27,416 nt of DNA from Legionellales bacterium UBA2469 (lineage in GTDB: Bacteria; Pseudomonadota; Gammaproteobacteria; Legionellales; Legionellaceae), in NCBI GenBank assembly GCA_002342175.1, contig DDPL01000036.1:7522-34937 (forward strand). Reading direction: 5' to 3'. How positions within the stretch are numbered: the stretch's first letter is position 1; each line of letters begins with the position of its first letter. The position numbers were made by a program, and so were the translations under genes. A model generated the notes under the pieces. That model searched no databases, was not told the DNA's origin, and worked only from the letters and a program-made list of their open reading frames with translations. Shown piece by piece: positions 1-8,056 of the stretch.

Positions 1-1
1 A

Positions 2-880
2 GAAAAAGAATTGATATACGCACGAATGCATCATCTGCAAGTTCGTTCATTGCTTCAAAGACAACTTTTATTACAACAACGTATTCAAAGTCGATATCGT
101 ATCAAGCGGGTTAATTTTGAAACGGTTTATTATCCCACTACCCAAACGACCTATACCACGATACAAGTGTTAGATCATGATTTTCCCCGTGGAGATAATT
201 ATCCCCGTTATCAAGCAAAATCTGGACATGATGTGGTGGATGATATGATTCTATTTACCGAAAAAATTCCGCAATTGTATTTAAAAAATCCACAGTTTGC
301 AGATAATCCTGTTTGTAAAGATTTTCAATGTATTGTTCCAGATGATCCTATTGTCGAAAATGATTTAGAGAATTTTCGAAAAAAAGTGTCTCAAAATCCA
401 CAGTTTATTATTCAAACCATCGAAAAAGATCCGATCTTAGACCGACGCCGAGCAGCCATTTTTTTATTGGCATATTTTAAAGATCCCCAAGAAATTGCAA
501 GGGTTTTAAACCAAACCCTGAAAGATAAAAATTATTATATTCGTCATGATACCCTGCGTGTATTTGGGGAGCTTTATGCAAAAGCACCTGATATTACATT
601 TGATATTCAGAGTGTGCTTCAATCTTTAAAAGCCGACCATGTCGCAGAACGTAATAAAGCGTTAATTTTTGTGAATGAAATGGTATCAAAACAAAAATAT
701 CATCAAGAAGTAAAACAACATGCTGCATTGCAATTGGTGAAGTTGTTAAAACTCAAACAACCAAATAATCATGATTTGGCCTATGAAATTTTGGTCAAAA
801 TTAGTCATCACCCTTATCCATCTGATGCAATATTGGTTTGGGAAGCGTGGGCAAATAAAGTGATTAAAGACCCAATTTAA
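2..880 (+). CDS. HEAT-like helical-repeat protein, 5' end outside window
   Basis: The reading frame is open from the first bases of the window, so the true start probably lies upstream; the first in-window ATG is at 26. The visible part is about 290 residues. The N-terminal ~45 residues are rich in Arg, Gln and Leu. A Tyr/Thr-rich stretch follows, and from about residue 130 to the end there are repeated amphipathic helix pairs (for example the segments around DRRRAAIFLLAYF and IRHDTLRVFGELYA) that look like HEAT/ARM solenoid repeats. Such repeats usually form protein-binding scaffolds; no catalytic motif is visible. The gene ends 36 nt before an HlyD-type protein gene on the same strand, so the two may be co-transcribed. 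I do not recognise the family and assign no function. Confidence 0.6.
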   Translation, partial: EKELIYARMHHLQVRSLLQRQLLLQQRIQSRYRIKRVNFETVYYPTTQTTYTTIQVLDHDFPRGDNYPRYQAKSGHDVVDDMILFTEKIPQLYLKNPQFADNPVCKDFQCIVPDDPIVENDLENFRKKVSQNPQFIIQTIEKDPILDRRRAAIFLLAYFKDPQEIARVLNQTLKDKNYYIRHDTLRVFGELYAKAPDITFDIQSVLQSLKADHVAERNKALIFVNEMVSKQKYHQEVKQHAALQLVKLLKLKQPNNHDLAYEILVKISHHPYPSDAILVWEAWANKVIKDPI

Positions 881-916
881 AAACCAAAGTCCAACATCGT
901 TTTATAGGAAATTCAA

Positions 917-1837
917 ATGTTACCCGATGAGCATCGTTCTTTTGTACAACTTTTTTTGGTGATGATGGCCATCATTGTGATGGGATTTTTATTGCTATTA
1001 CAAGTTCCCTGGTCTCCTAAATACCCCATTGTTGCAACGTTAAAATACCATCCAGATTTATTAACCATTCCCGTGCCAGAAAATGGCATTATTGAATCCA
1101 TTCGTGTGAATGTTGGAGACAAGGTAAAGCAGGGACAAAGGCTGATTAAGATTGATAGCATGTCAAACTTAATGGCATTAAATTATTATCAACAAAAAAG
1201 AAAAAATTATTTGGAACAAATCAAAAAACTAGAACGCGAAAAAGCCTATCAAATCAAAAGAAATCATGAGCTTGCTCCGTTATATGAAAAAAAGGTCATT
1301 ACCGAGTCTTTGATGCATCGAAACAATCAGAAAGAAAATGATTTGCAAGTGCAGATTGAAAGTATCAAACAGAAACTTAACCAAATGAATCATGCGCGCT
1401 GGATATGGATTCAGGCACCTATCTCCGGAAAATTATTATTTTCATATTATTCAAAACATGATGTGGTTCAGAAAGGGAAAAAACTATTGTTGATTCAACC
1501 TGAGGGAATAAGATATTGGGTGGATATTCGAGTTTTACCTAAATATCAAAAGATTTTGTATGTACATCAAAAAGTTAAACTAGCCTTTCCTCGTATGAAT
1601 GAGTTTTCGGATTATCCACTGGAAGCGCAGGTTAAAGAAATCGCACCGATGATTCATCAAAATTTAAAAAAATCAAATGATGGGCAAGAAAAATTTTATC
1701 TCTTGGTTCATGCAAAAATTAAAAATTCTAAAACATTAGAACGTTTTTTATTGCCCAATATGCCCTTGAATGGTTATTTGATTGGAGAAAATAAATCTCT
1801 TTTTCAGTGGATGAAAACCATGTGGTTGATGATGTAG
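917..1837 (+). CDS. HlyD-type periplasmic adaptor (membrane fusion protein)
   Basis: A 306-residue protein with the layout of type I secretion adaptors. It has a short cytoplasmic N-terminus, one membrane segment (about residues 11-30), a first half-lipoyl segment (about 48-82, with GIIESIRVNVGDKVKQGQ), a Lys/Glu/Gln-rich coiled coil (about 85-158), a second half-lipoyl segment (about 165-195, APISGKLLF) and a C-terminal beta domain. In the family this protein links an inner-membrane ABC exporter to an outer-membrane TolC-like channel. The start is supported by AGGAA at 905-909, seven bases upstream. The next gene, an ABC exporter, begins 11 nt after the stop, so the pair is almost certainly an operon. 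It is shorter than HlyD itself (about 480 residues), closer to bacteriocin or peptide exporter adaptors. No TolC partner or substrate is visible here. Confidence 0.85.
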   Translation: MLPDEHRSFVQLFLVMMAIIVMGFLLLLQVPWSPKYPIVATLKYHPDLLTIPVPENGIIESIRVNVGDKVKQGQRLIKIDSMSNLMALNYYQQKRKNYLEQIKKLEREKAYQIKRNHELAPLYEKKVITESLMHRNNQKENDLQVQIESIKQKLNQMNHARWIWIQAPISGKLLFSYYSKHDVVQKGKKLLLIQPEGIRYWVDIRVLPKYQKILYVHQKVKLAFPRMNEFSDYPLEAQVKEIAPMIHQNLKKSNDGQEKFYLLVHAKIKNSKTLERFLLPNMPLNGYLIGENKSLFQWMKTMWLMM

Positions 1838-1848
1838 GAATATCAGAG

Positions 1849-3777
1849 ATGTCATTATTAACAGAAAGTTCGAGCGATTTGCAATGGTGTGTGCATTTTA
1901 TAATGCGTGCTGGGAAATATGAACATCACGTGAATGATTATCAATCTTTAGAGCGTGTTTTAGGATATATGGAAAAACAAGGGTTTGATGTGGAACGTCG
2001 CGATATTTTACAGATACGAGAATGTCCCGGACTTGTACAAACCAAATCTGGGGGATTTGCATTGTTTCTAAAGCGTGATGCTCAACATGTTTGGGTAGAG
2101 TATCCGCGATTTGGTAAGGCAACCTATCCTCTTGTTTTATTTGATGCATATTTTGAACCGAATATTTATGTGATAACACGTCGACAGACATATGATTTTA
2201 AAAAAAAATTGTCTTCTCAATTGTTCAAAATGGCTTGTCAACGTTGGTTTCGTTCACCTTGGATAGGTGGGTTGATTTTATGTTGTATGGTGCTCTATGA
2301 GGGTTTATCTCTGATTGAACCGTTATTTTTGAATATCTTCATTCAGCATGTCAGTGTTATGAGTACCCTAAAAGATATGGCATTTGGTGCTGGATTATTA
2401 GCATTGATCTTAATTTTAGGATTGGTGATGGGTTTTTATAGACATCGTCTGTGGGTCTATTTTTTTGGACAATGTGCAATTGATGTAAATCATCAAATGT
2501 TTCATAACTATTTAAAAAGTCATTTGGTCGCGCTGACAAAGCAAGATATGCATGATGCATATACCAGAATTGGTGCGTTAGAGCAGATAACTTATCGATT
2601 ACTACAACAATTTTTTTATGTACTTTTAGAAATGGTGTTTATTGGACTCCACGGTTGGGTAATGTTTTATTGTCAGCCAACATTGGCCATGTGGGATATG
2701 GTGTTTTTATTGTTGATGGGGGTATGTCATTATTTTGGAATGAAGCAATCATTTGAGCAATCTCAACATGTGCAAGTCAAACAACAAACCGCTTTAGCGT
2801 TGCTTATGGAAAACATGAGCAGTGTTGTACAAATCAAATTGTTTGAGTCTGAAGTTGTTTTTTTTAAACGATGGTGGAAACATTTTACAGCGTATTGGCA
2901 GGATTTTTTAAAACTTGAAAATAAGCAGCTTCAAATCGAATGGTGGATGACATTCATCAAGAAGATGAACTGGTTTGTTTGTTTAATATCTGCCATTTAT
3001 TTTTTGAATCAACAGACATTAACACTAGGCATTTTAGTCGCATATTTAAGTATTAAAGCATTAGTCTTTGGAAAAGCAGAATCACTCTTTAAGCGTTTGT
3101 TACAATGGCAATATATCAAAGCGCCTTTGGTTAAAATTCAACAAATATTTTTAGCCTTAGATAAAAAAGAAAATCAGAAGTTGTGGCATGACACGCAAGA
3201 TATCCTGTTAAAAAATATAAAAATACATGGCGTTCAATTAAAAGATATACATTTTGTTTATGGTAAAAAATATATTTTATCAGGGGTATCCGGGTGTGGA
3301 AAAACAACTTTACTTAAAATGTTGATGGGGGTATTTCCCTGTGACGGTGAAATCTATTTCCCCAGGCAACAGCGAATGAATCAAGAGATGGTGTTTGTGC
3401 AGCAAGATGACATATTGTGGAACACCAGTTTGTTAAATAACATTACTGTTTTTGAGCAAATTATTAATAATGACCGACTTGATGATGTGCTAGAAATAGT
3501 TGACATGATGCATTGGAAATCTCGATTACAAGAAGAACCCATTCATCTGTCTGGCGGGCAAAAACAACGGATATTGATAGCAAGGGCATTATATCGACAA
3601 CCCAAGTGGTTAATTTTAGATGAATCGACATGCCATTTAGATGAAGATTCAGAACATGTGCTGATAAAGAAGTTATGTCAATTACCTATTACAGTTTTGA
3701 TGGTCAATCATCGTCAAGAAACACATGCTTATTTTGATGATGTTATTGAATGGGATGTTTTATCCATGGGTTTGTAA
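1849..3777 (+). CDS. ABC exporter with degenerate C39-like N-terminal domain
   Basis: A 642-residue membrane ABC transporter of the peptide/protein exporter class. I chose ATG 1849, preceded by AGGAA at 1836-1840, over GTG 1807, which overlaps the upstream gene. Residues 1-115 resemble a C39 peptidase fold, but the Cys-Gly motif is absent and the expected GHFVV-type His segment reads GGFALF, so it should not cleave leader peptides. This matches the C39-like docking domains of HlyB/RtxB-type exporters. Membrane segments fill about 137-430. The nucleotide-binding domain has Walker A GVSGCGKT (479-486), signature LSGGQ (567-571), Walker B WLILDE (587-592) and H-loop His621. The A-loop aromatic is not obvious and may be a His. 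It probably works with the adjacent HlyD-type adaptor. The 3' end overlaps the convergent folE gene by 18 bp. The substrate is unknown. Confidence 0.85.
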   Translation: MSLLTESSSDLQWCVHFIMRAGKYEHHVNDYQSLERVLGYMEKQGFDVERRDILQIRECPGLVQTKSGGFALFLKRDAQHVWVEYPRFGKATYPLVLFDAYFEPNIYVITRRQTYDFKKKLSSQLFKMACQRWFRSPWIGGLILCCMVLYEGLSLIEPLFLNIFIQHVSVMSTLKDMAFGAGLLALILILGLVMGFYRHRLWVYFFGQCAIDVNHQMFHNYLKSHLVALTKQDMHDAYTRIGALEQITYRLLQQFFYVLLEMVFIGLHGWVMFYCQPTLAMWDMVFLLLMGVCHYFGMKQSFEQSQHVQVKQQTALALLMENMSSVVQIKLFESEVVFFKRWWKHFTAYWQDFLKLENKQLQIEWWMTFIKKMNWFVCLISAIYFLNQQTLTLGILVAYLSIKALVFGKAESLFKRLLQWQYIKAPLVKIQQIFLALDKKENQKLWHDTQDILLKNIKIHGVQLKDIHFVYGKKYILSGVSGCGKTTLLKMLMGVFPCDGEIYFPRQQRMNQEMVFVQQDDILWNTSLLNNITVFEQIINNDRLDDVLEIVDMMHWKSRLQEEPIHLSGGQKQRILIARALYRQPKWLILDESTCHLDEDSEHVLIKKLCQLPITVLMVNHRQETHAYFDDVIEWDVLSMGL

Positions 3778-4305
3778 TAGATTAAAAAACAACTTTTGTT
3801 GCTCGGGTTCAGTTAGGCGGCCCAACATTTTTTGTGTTGTGAAAGAGGCTTGTTGCTTTTGAATGCCGCGCATCATCATGCACAGGTGTTGCCCTTCAAT
3901 GACCACAGCAAGTCCTTGAGGCGCAATGTGTTGGTCAAGGCACTCAGCAATTTGCTCGCATAAGGTTTCCTGAACTTGTAGGCGACGCGCAAAAACATCC
4001 ACAATTTCAGCAAATTTCGATAACCCTACTAGTTTCCCATTGGGAATGTAGCCAATATGACACCGACCAAAGAAGGGCACAAGATGGTGTTCGCATAAAG
4101 AATAGTATTCAATGTTTTTCACAACAATGAGGTCTTCTTGGGACGTTTCAAATAAAGCATTCTCAAAAATTTTATGAATATTGATATGATAGCCTTTGGT
4201 GAAAAAACCCATGGCTTCCGCTGCACGAGCGGGAGTTTGTGTTAATGCTTCACGTAAAGGAGGCGATTCAATGGATTCTAAAATTTTTTGATAGTGTTTT
4301 TCCAT
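3760..4305 (-). CDS. folE: GTP cyclohydrolase I
   Basis: A 181-residue enzyme that converts GTP to 7,8-dihydroneopterin triphosphate, the entry step to folate (and, in many bacteria, a branch to queuosine). The zinc ligands typical of the family are present: Cys71 and His74 in [12 protein letters not shown], and Cys142 in HLCMMMRG. The conserved TPARAAEAM and [20 protein letters not shown] segments are also there. Length is normal for the short bacterial form. The gene starts 5 nt after hinT, with AGG from the hinT 3' end as a likely ribosome-binding site, so the two form an operon. Its last 18 bases overlap the 3' end of the convergent ABC exporter gene. Confidence 0.96.
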   Translation of the reverse strand: MEKHYQKILESIESPPLREALTQTPARAAEAMGFFTKGYHINIHKIFENALFETSQEDLIVVKNIEYYSLCEHHLVPFFGRCHIGYIPNGKLVGLSKFAEIVDVFARRLQVQETLCEQIAECLDQHIAPQGLAVVIEGQHLCMMMRGIQKQQASFTTQKMLGRLTEPEQQKLFFNLLQTHG

Positions 4306-4310
4306 TTAAA

Positions 4311-4652
4311 TTAACCTGGAGGCCAGTGCATTTGCTTACCAGCAATTAAATGTAAATGAATATGATAAACTGTTTGTCCACCATGATCACCGGTATTGAT
4401 AACTAAACGATAACCATCTTCTGCATGCCCAAGTTTTTTAGCAAGTGCTTTTGCAGATAACATAAGTCCGCCGAGTAAGTTTTTGTCTTCTGGCGATGCA
4501 TCATTCAAAGAATGAATATGTTTTTTTGGAATGATTAAAACATGAGTTGGGGCTTGGGGATTAATATCTTTAAACGCCACAAATTGTTCATTATCCAAAA
4601 GAAGTTCGGTGGGGAGTGCTTTTTGAGCAATCTTACAAAAAATACAATCCAT
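4311..4652 (-). CDS. hinT: HIT-family protein (HinT-like purine nucleoside phosphoramidase)
   Basis: A 113-residue histidine-triad protein. The triad H-x-H-x-H-x is at His97, His99 and His101 (VYHIHLHLIAG), and the N-terminal CIFCKI (Cys3, Cys6) is typical of HinT members. HinT enzymes hydrolyse AMP-amino phosphoramidates, including aminoacyl adenylates. Length and the ending around MHWPPG match HinT closely. A promoter with TATAAT at 4686-4691 and TTGCTG 17 bp further upstream would start transcription about 27 bases before the ATG. folE follows 5 nt downstream on the same strand. Confidence 0.93.
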   Translation of the reverse strand: MDCIFCKIAQKALPTELLLDNEQFVAFKDINPQAPTHVLIIPKKHIHSLNDASPEDKNLLGGLMLSAKALAKKLGHAEDGYRLVINTGDHGGQTVYHIHLHLIAGKQMHWPPG

Positions 4653-4665
4653 GGTTGTTTTGAGT

Positions 4666-4693
4666 GCTATAATAAAATAAATTTTATTATAGC
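4666..4693. promoter_or_regulatory. 28-bp perfect palindrome with mirrored TATAAT boxes
   Basis: Two 13-base arms (GCTATAATAAAAT and its exact reverse complement) flank a central AA. Each arm contains TATAAT: 4668-4673 on plus and 4686-4691 on minus. On the minus strand TATAAT has TTGCTG 17 bp upstream (4709-4714), giving a credible hinT promoter. The plus-strand box has no good -35. The palindrome could be an operator, or simply the hairpin-like symmetry of an AT-rich promoter. Confidence 0.6.
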
Positions 4694-4719
4694 GGTTATT
4701 CAGTTGAGCAGCAAATCAT

Positions 4720-4748
4720 TTGAATCCATGGGTTATGGGTGATAACAT
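4720..4748 (+). promoter_or_regulatory. Possible ppa promoter
   Basis: TTGAAT at 4720-4725 and TAACAT at 4743-4748 are separated by 17 bp, which would give a leader of about 36 nt before the ppa start at 4791. The match to consensus is partial. Confidence 0.35.
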
Positions 4749-4790
4749 GACGGTTTATTTTTTTATATTTTTTTATGTATGGGGATAGAA

Positions 4791-5324
4791 ATGGGATTAA
4801 AAGAAATTCCAAGTGGTAAAAATCTACCAAAAGATGTAAACGTCATCGTTGAAATTCCAATGAATGGACCACCTGTTAAATATGAAGTGGATAAGGCTAC
4901 AGGTGCTTTATTTGTGGATAGATTTATGTCAACGGCGATGTTCTATCCAGCAAACTATGGTTATATTCCACAAACTTTATCACTGGATGGTGATCCTGTT
5001 GACGTATTAGTGGTCACGCCATTTCCTTTGCAAACGGGAACAGTTATTTCTTGTCGTCCTGTTGGAATGTTGAAAATGACTGATGAAGCTGGTGAAGATG
5101 CAAAATTGATTGCGGTTCCCAGTGATAAATTATGTCAGTACTACCGTAAAGTCGAATCCTATCGTGATTTACCCCAACCTTTATTGTTATCTATTGAGCA
5201 CTTCTTTGCACATTATAAAGATTTAGAAGAAGGTAAATGGGTGCGTATTGATGGATGGGATGATATTGATGCAGCTCATCAAGAAATTATGGATAGCATC
5301 AAGCGATATCAGGACCATCAATAA
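4791..5324 (+). CDS. ppa: Inorganic pyrophosphatase (family I)
   Basis: A 177-residue soluble enzyme that hydrolyses pyrophosphate and drives biosynthetic reactions such as tRNA charging. The near-invariant stretch [20 protein letters not shown] and the metal-binding motif DGDPVDVLV are present, as are DEAGEDAK and the C-terminal [15 protein letters not shown] block. Length matches the E. coli enzyme (176 aa). I chose ATG 4791 ([10 protein letters not shown]), preceded by GGGGATAG, because it aligns with the family start; an in-frame ATG at 4779 has no ribosome-binding site. The gene stands alone. Confidence 0.97.
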   Translation: MGLKEIPSGKNLPKDVNVIVEIPMNGPPVKYEVDKATGALFVDRFMSTAMFYPANYGYIPQTLSLDGDPVDVLVVTPFPLQTGTVISCRPVGMLKMTDEAGEDAKLIAVPSDKLCQYYRKVESYRDLPQPLLLSIEHFFAHYKDLEEGKWVRIDGWDDIDAAHQEIMDSIKRYQDHQ

Positions 5325-5354
5325 GCCTTGCTTTAGTGCAATACCGATTATTTT

Positions 5355-5368
5355 TTCTTTTGAAAGAA
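5355..5368. promoter_or_regulatory. Inverted repeat just upstream of the candidate sRNA promoter
   Basis: TTCTTT and AAAGAA flank TG, ending 4 bases before the -35 box at 5373. This is where an activator dimer would bind for the promoter that follows, though AT-rich DNA gives such short repeats by chance. Confidence 0.3.
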
Positions 5369-5372
5369 TGGG

Positions 5373-5401
5373 TTGTATCATGCAGTTTTATTGAATATAT
5401 T
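5373..5401 (+). promoter_or_regulatory. Promoter of candidate small RNA
   Basis: TTGTAT (5373-5378) and TATATT (5396-5401) are separated by exactly 17 bp. The predicted start is near A5408. No coding frame with a ribosome-binding site follows until 5590, and a strong terminator lies at 5511-5546. Confidence 0.5.
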
Positions 5402-5407
5402 CGGCCT

Positions 5408-5546
5408 AGGAACGGGGGTGCCCGTTTCCATGAAATTAAAAGAAAATTTGTATGGAAAGGATTTTATTCTTTTAATGACTTGGTGTGAATAGCACGTCAA
5501 TCCAACCTCACAAACTGAAGGAGATTTCTCCTTCGGTTTGTTTTTC
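5408..5546 (+). ncRNA. Candidate structured small RNA (about 140 nt)
   Basis: The stretch lies between a sigma70-like promoter and an intrinsic terminator in the 265-nt gap after ppa. Its predicted fold is a series of hairpins. Hairpin 1 pairs 5409-5416 (GGAACGGG) with 5421-5429 (CCCGTTTCC, one bulge). Hairpin 2 has ten perfect base pairs, 5435-5444 with 5467-5476, around a 22-nt loop holding two GGA motifs (5454 and 5459). A smaller GAC/GTG...CAC/GTC stem lies near 5477-5498, and the terminator hairpin ends the RNA. Other GGA motifs are at 5409 and 5520. GGA in loops is a feature of CsrA/RsmA-binding RNAs, but I cannot assign a family. It does not resemble 6S RNA. It might instead be an extended 3' region of ppa or a leader of the Rieske gene. 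Confidence 0.45.
5511..5546 (+). terminator. Intrinsic terminator after ppa / candidate sRNA
   Basis: CAAACTGAAGGAG pairs with CTCCTTCGGTTTG (one G-U pair) around a four-base loop, followed directly by TTTTTC. This is a strong Rho-independent terminator on the plus strand. Confidence 0.85.
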
Positions 5547-5589
5547 ATTTTAGCATCAATTTTTGAATAAAATTACAGAGGGAATAATT

Positions 5590-5937
5590 ATGGCGTGGCA
5601 TAATGCAGCAGCTTTAAATGAAGTCATCGCACAACGACAAGTGGTCGTTTTAGAGGGACAAAAAGTGTTATTGATTTGGCATCAGGAGCAAGTGCATGCT
5701 GTTCAAGCACAATGTCCGCATTTAAAATTACCCCTAACCAAAGGCCAAATTAATGAAAAGAATGAATTGGTTTGTCCCTTTCATAAAAGTGCTTTTGATT
5801 TGTGTAGTGGCGAAGCAAAATGTTGGTCCCCTTGGCCTCCAATTGTGGGCGGATTGTTGGGTGCCATTTCAGCGGAGAAAAACTTAAAAGTGTATCCTGT
5901 GAAAATCGAAGAAAATCGTATCTTTGTTGACGTCTAG
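5590..5937 (+). CDS. Small Rieske-type [2Fe-2S] ferredoxin
   Basis: A 115-residue soluble Rieske protein. The cluster motif is C-P-H at Cys42/His44 and C-P-F-H at Cys62/His65. This is the open ferredoxin pattern without the disulfide cysteines of bc1-type Rieske proteins, as in dioxygenase ferredoxins and nitrite reductase small subunits. ATG 5590 (MAWHNAAAL) has GAGGGA just upstream and fits the domain start better than the in-frame ATG at 5563. A Trp/Pro-rich segment (WSPWPPIVGGL, 79-90) follows the second cluster motif. There is no oxygenase partner next to it, so it probably donates electrons to a distant partner. The next feature is a tRNA gene with its own promoter. Confidence 0.88.
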   Translation: MAWHNAAALNEVIAQRQVVVLEGQKVLLIWHQEQVHAVQAQCPHLKLPLTKGQINEKNELVCPFHKSAFDLCSGEAKCWSPWPPIVGGLLGAISAEKNLKVYPVKIEENRIFVDV

Positions 5938-5939
5938 TC

Positions 5940-5967
5940 TTGACATGCCAACCATGCATGATAAACT
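5940..5967 (+). promoter_or_regulatory. tRNA-Val promoter
   Basis: A perfect -35 TTGACA (5940-5945) and TAAACT (5962-5967) are separated by 16 bp and end about 31 bases before the mature tRNA 5' end. The -35 box starts just after the Rieske stop codon. Confidence 0.65.
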
Positions 5968-5998
5968 ACTAATCCATTGCATATTTGGCTGTTTTTTT

Positions 5999-6073
5999 AG
6001 GCACGTAGCTCAGTGGTAGAGCACCACCTTGACATGGTGGTGGTCGGTGGTTCGATCCCACTCGTGCCTACCA
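5999..6073 (+). tRNA. tRNA-Val (anticodon GAC)
   Basis: A complete cloverleaf. Acceptor AGGCACG pairs with CGTGCCT, followed by discriminator A and an encoded CCA. The D arm is GCTC...GAGC. The anticodon stem CCACC/GGTGG holds the loop TTGACAT, so the anticodon is GAC (valine GUC/GUU codons). The T arm has the canonical TTCGATC loop. It is followed by an intrinsic terminator and lies 59 nt upstream of thrS. Confidence 0.95.
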
Positions 6074-6084
6074 CATATTTTTAG

Positions 6085-6105
6085 ACCCTGCTCAAGGGTT
6101 TTTTT
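6085..6105 (+). terminator. Short intrinsic terminator after tRNA-Val
   Basis: ACCCT (6085-6089) pairs with AGGGT (6095-6099) around a five-base loop, followed by a T run to 6105. It sits between the tRNA and thrS. A TGT-TTAAAT extended -10-like sequence directly follows (6105-6113) and could restart transcription for thrS. Confidence 0.75.
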
Positions 6106-6132
6106 GTTTAAATCATCCAAGGAAAATTTTAA

Positions 6133-8040
6133 ATGTTAAATCTGCAATTACCAGATGGTCAGATCAAAACAATTCCCCATGCCATGTCTGTGTTAGACTT
6201 TGCTAAAACGATTAGCACAAGTTTAGCAAAATCAGCAATTGCAGCTGAAGTAAACGGACAGTTTGTTGATTTAACACATATCTTAAATGAAGATGTTCAG
6301 ATTCAAATCATTACCGAAAAAGATGCTCGTGCTTTGGAAGTCTTGCGTCATTCTACCGCCCATCTAATGGCGCAAGCGGTGAAAGTATTATATCCATCAG
6401 CGCAGATGACCATCGGCCCTGTCATTGAAGATGGGTTTTATTATGATTTTGCGTACGAACGTCCCTTTACACCTGATGATTTAGAGGCCATTGAAAAGAA
6501 AATGCGTGAACTCGCGATGGAAAATATTGCCGTCGAGCGAGTTGAAATGTCGCGCGCAGAAGCATCAAAATTATTTGAATCTCAAAAAGAACATTATAAA
6601 GTTGAAATCTTAGAAAGTATTCCAGCTGATGATACCATCTCTTTATATCGCCAAGGTGATTTTATTGATTTATGCCGCGGTCCCCATGTGGTTTCAACAG
6701 GTCGTTTAAAAGCTTTTAAATTGATGAAATTAGCAGGGGCCTATTGGAGAGGCGATGTAAATCGTCCTATGTTGCAACGCATTTATGGAACGGCCTGGGC
6801 TGATCAGAATGCATTAAAAGATTACTTGCATCGTCTTGAAGAAGCAGAAAAACGCGATCATCGAAAATTAGGTAAAGCATTAAACTTGTTTCATTTTCAA
6901 GATATTGCGCCAGGAATGGTATTTTGGCATCCCAAGGGATGGACTATTTATCAAATTCTTGAACATTACATGCGTGATAAATTAAAAGCCTATGATTATC
7001 AAGAAGTGCGCACGCCTCAAGTGGTTGATAAAATTTTATGGGAACAATCAGGGCATTGGCAAAATTTTCGTTCAGAAATGTTTGTAACGGAAACAGAAAA
7101 TCGTGAGTATGCGATTAAACCAATGAACTGCCCTTGTCACGTACAGATTTTTAATCAAGGTATTAAAAGTTACCGTGATTTACCTCTACGATATTCGGAG
7201 TTTGGCAACTGTCATCGTTGCGAGCCATCGGGAGCATTACACGGCTTAATGCGCGTCCGAAACATGGTACAAGATGACGCTCATATTTTTTGTACCGAAG
7301 AGCAAATTCAAAGCGAAGTCAGTAACATGCTGGAATTGTTACAGACGGTGTATAAAGATTTTGGGTTCACGCAAATGATTTATCGTTTGGCATTGCGGCC
7401 AGAAAACCGAGTTGGAGATGATGCAACTTGGGATAAAGCGGAGTCTGCACTTGCCCAAGCGATGCGCGAACATGGTATGGAATGGATTGATGCCCCAGCA
7501 GAAGGAGCATTTTATGGTCCAAAAATTGAATTTGCATTAACCGATTGTTTAGGTCGGAAATGGCAATGTGGTACCATTCAAGTGGATTTTTCAATGCCCG
7601 TACGTTTAGGCGCTGAATATGTCGCGGAAGATGGACAAAAAAGACATCCTGTAATGTTACACCGAGCAATTTTGGGATCTTTTGAACGTTTTATTGGAAT
7701 TTTAATCGAACATTATGCGGGGAAAATGCCGCTTTGGTTGGCGCCAGTACAAGTAATGGTGCTTCCGATTAGTGAAAAACATTATGAATATGCACAAAAT
7801 ATAAGCAAACAATTGCAAAATTTAGGATTTAGAGTACAATTTGACTTGAGAAATGAGAAAATTGGATTTAAAATTCGTGAGCATACCTTGCAGAAGATAC
7901 CTTATTTTGTAGTTCTCGGTGATCAAGAGTGTCAACAACAACAGGTTAAGGTACGTTCTTTAGATGGAACGGATCTTGGTTTGATGGGAATTGGTGATTT
8001 TGTTAAGCTGTTGCAAAACAAGATTAATGATAAAAGTTAA
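6133..8040 (+). CDS. thrS: Threonine-tRNA ligase
   Basis: A 635-residue class II aminoacyl-tRNA synthetase that charges tRNA-Thr. Domains in order: TGS (about 1-62); the N2 editing domain with His73/His77 (HSTAH) and Cys181/His185 (DLCRGPH), which clears Ser-tRNA-Thr; the catalytic core (about 240-530); and the anticodon-binding domain (about 535-635). The active-site zinc ligands are visible as Cys333 (MNCPCH), His384 (DDAHIF) and His510 (MLHRAI). Length fits the E. coli enzyme (642 aa). AAGGAAAA at 6119-6126 serves as ribosome-binding site. thrS heads the conserved thrS-infC-rpmI-rplT-pheST-ihfA cluster. No thrS-operator-like leader was recognised in the short upstream region. Confidence 0.98.
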   Translation: MLNLQLPDGQIKTIPHAMSVLDFAKTISTSLAKSAIAAEVNGQFVDLTHILNEDVQIQIITEKDARALEVLRHSTAHLMAQAVKVLYPSAQMTIGPVIEDGFYYDFAYERPFTPDDLEAIEKKMRELAMENIAVERVEMSRAEASKLFESQKEHYKVEILESIPADDTISLYRQGDFIDLCRGPHVVSTGRLKAFKLMKLAGAYWRGDVNRPMLQRIYGTAWADQNALKDYLHRLEEAEKRDHRKLGKALNLFHFQDIAPGMVFWHPKGWTIYQILEHYMRDKLKAYDYQEVRTPQVVDKILWEQSGHWQNFRSEMFVTETENREYAIKPMNCPCHVQIFNQGIKSYRDLPLRYSEFGNCHRCEPSGALHGLMRVRNMVQDDAHIFCTEEQIQSEVSNMLELLQTVYKDFGFTQMIYRLALRPENRVGDDATWDKAESALAQAMREHGMEWIDAPAEGAFYGPKIEFALTDCLGRKWQCGTIQVDFSMPVRLGAEYVAEDGQKRHPVMLHRAILGSFERFIGILIEHYAGKMPLWLAPVQVMVLPISEKHYEYAQNISKQLQNLGFRVQFDLRNEKIGFKIREHTLQKIPYFVVLGDQECQQQQVKVRSLDGTDLGLMGIGDFVKLLQNKINDKS

Positions 8041-8042
8041 TT

Positions 8043-8049
8043 AGGAGGG
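8043..8049 (+). promoter_or_regulatory. Shine-Dalgarno that fixes the infC AUU start
   Basis: AGGAGGG ends 7 bases before ATT at 8057, which is ideal spacing, but 19 bases before the first in-frame ATG at 8069, which is too far. This argues that infC starts at the AUU codon. Confidence 0.75.
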
Positions 8050-8056
8050 CATAGAT

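Noticed and set aside
913..1161. Minus-strand reading frame opposite the HlyD-type gene
   Set aside because: It is a shadow of the real gene; its translation is low-complexity with no recognisable features.
3220..3310. Apparent deletion of about 17 residues before Walker A in the ABC exporter
   Set aside because: Aligning Gly-Lys-Lys before the P-loop with the usual G-E-x segment gives the correct spacing to Walker A; the earlier FVYG is part of a different strand. The domain is complete, with only the A-loop shortened or unclear.
4779..4790. Upstream ATG of ppa
   Set aside because: No ribosome-binding site precedes it, and the protein family starts at the ATG at 4791, which has GGGGATAG before it.
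5325..5546. 6S RNA in the ppa downstream gap
   Set aside because: 6S RNA needs long pairing between its 5' and 3' ends around a central bulge; here the 5' end forms its own hairpin and the 3' end is an independent terminator.
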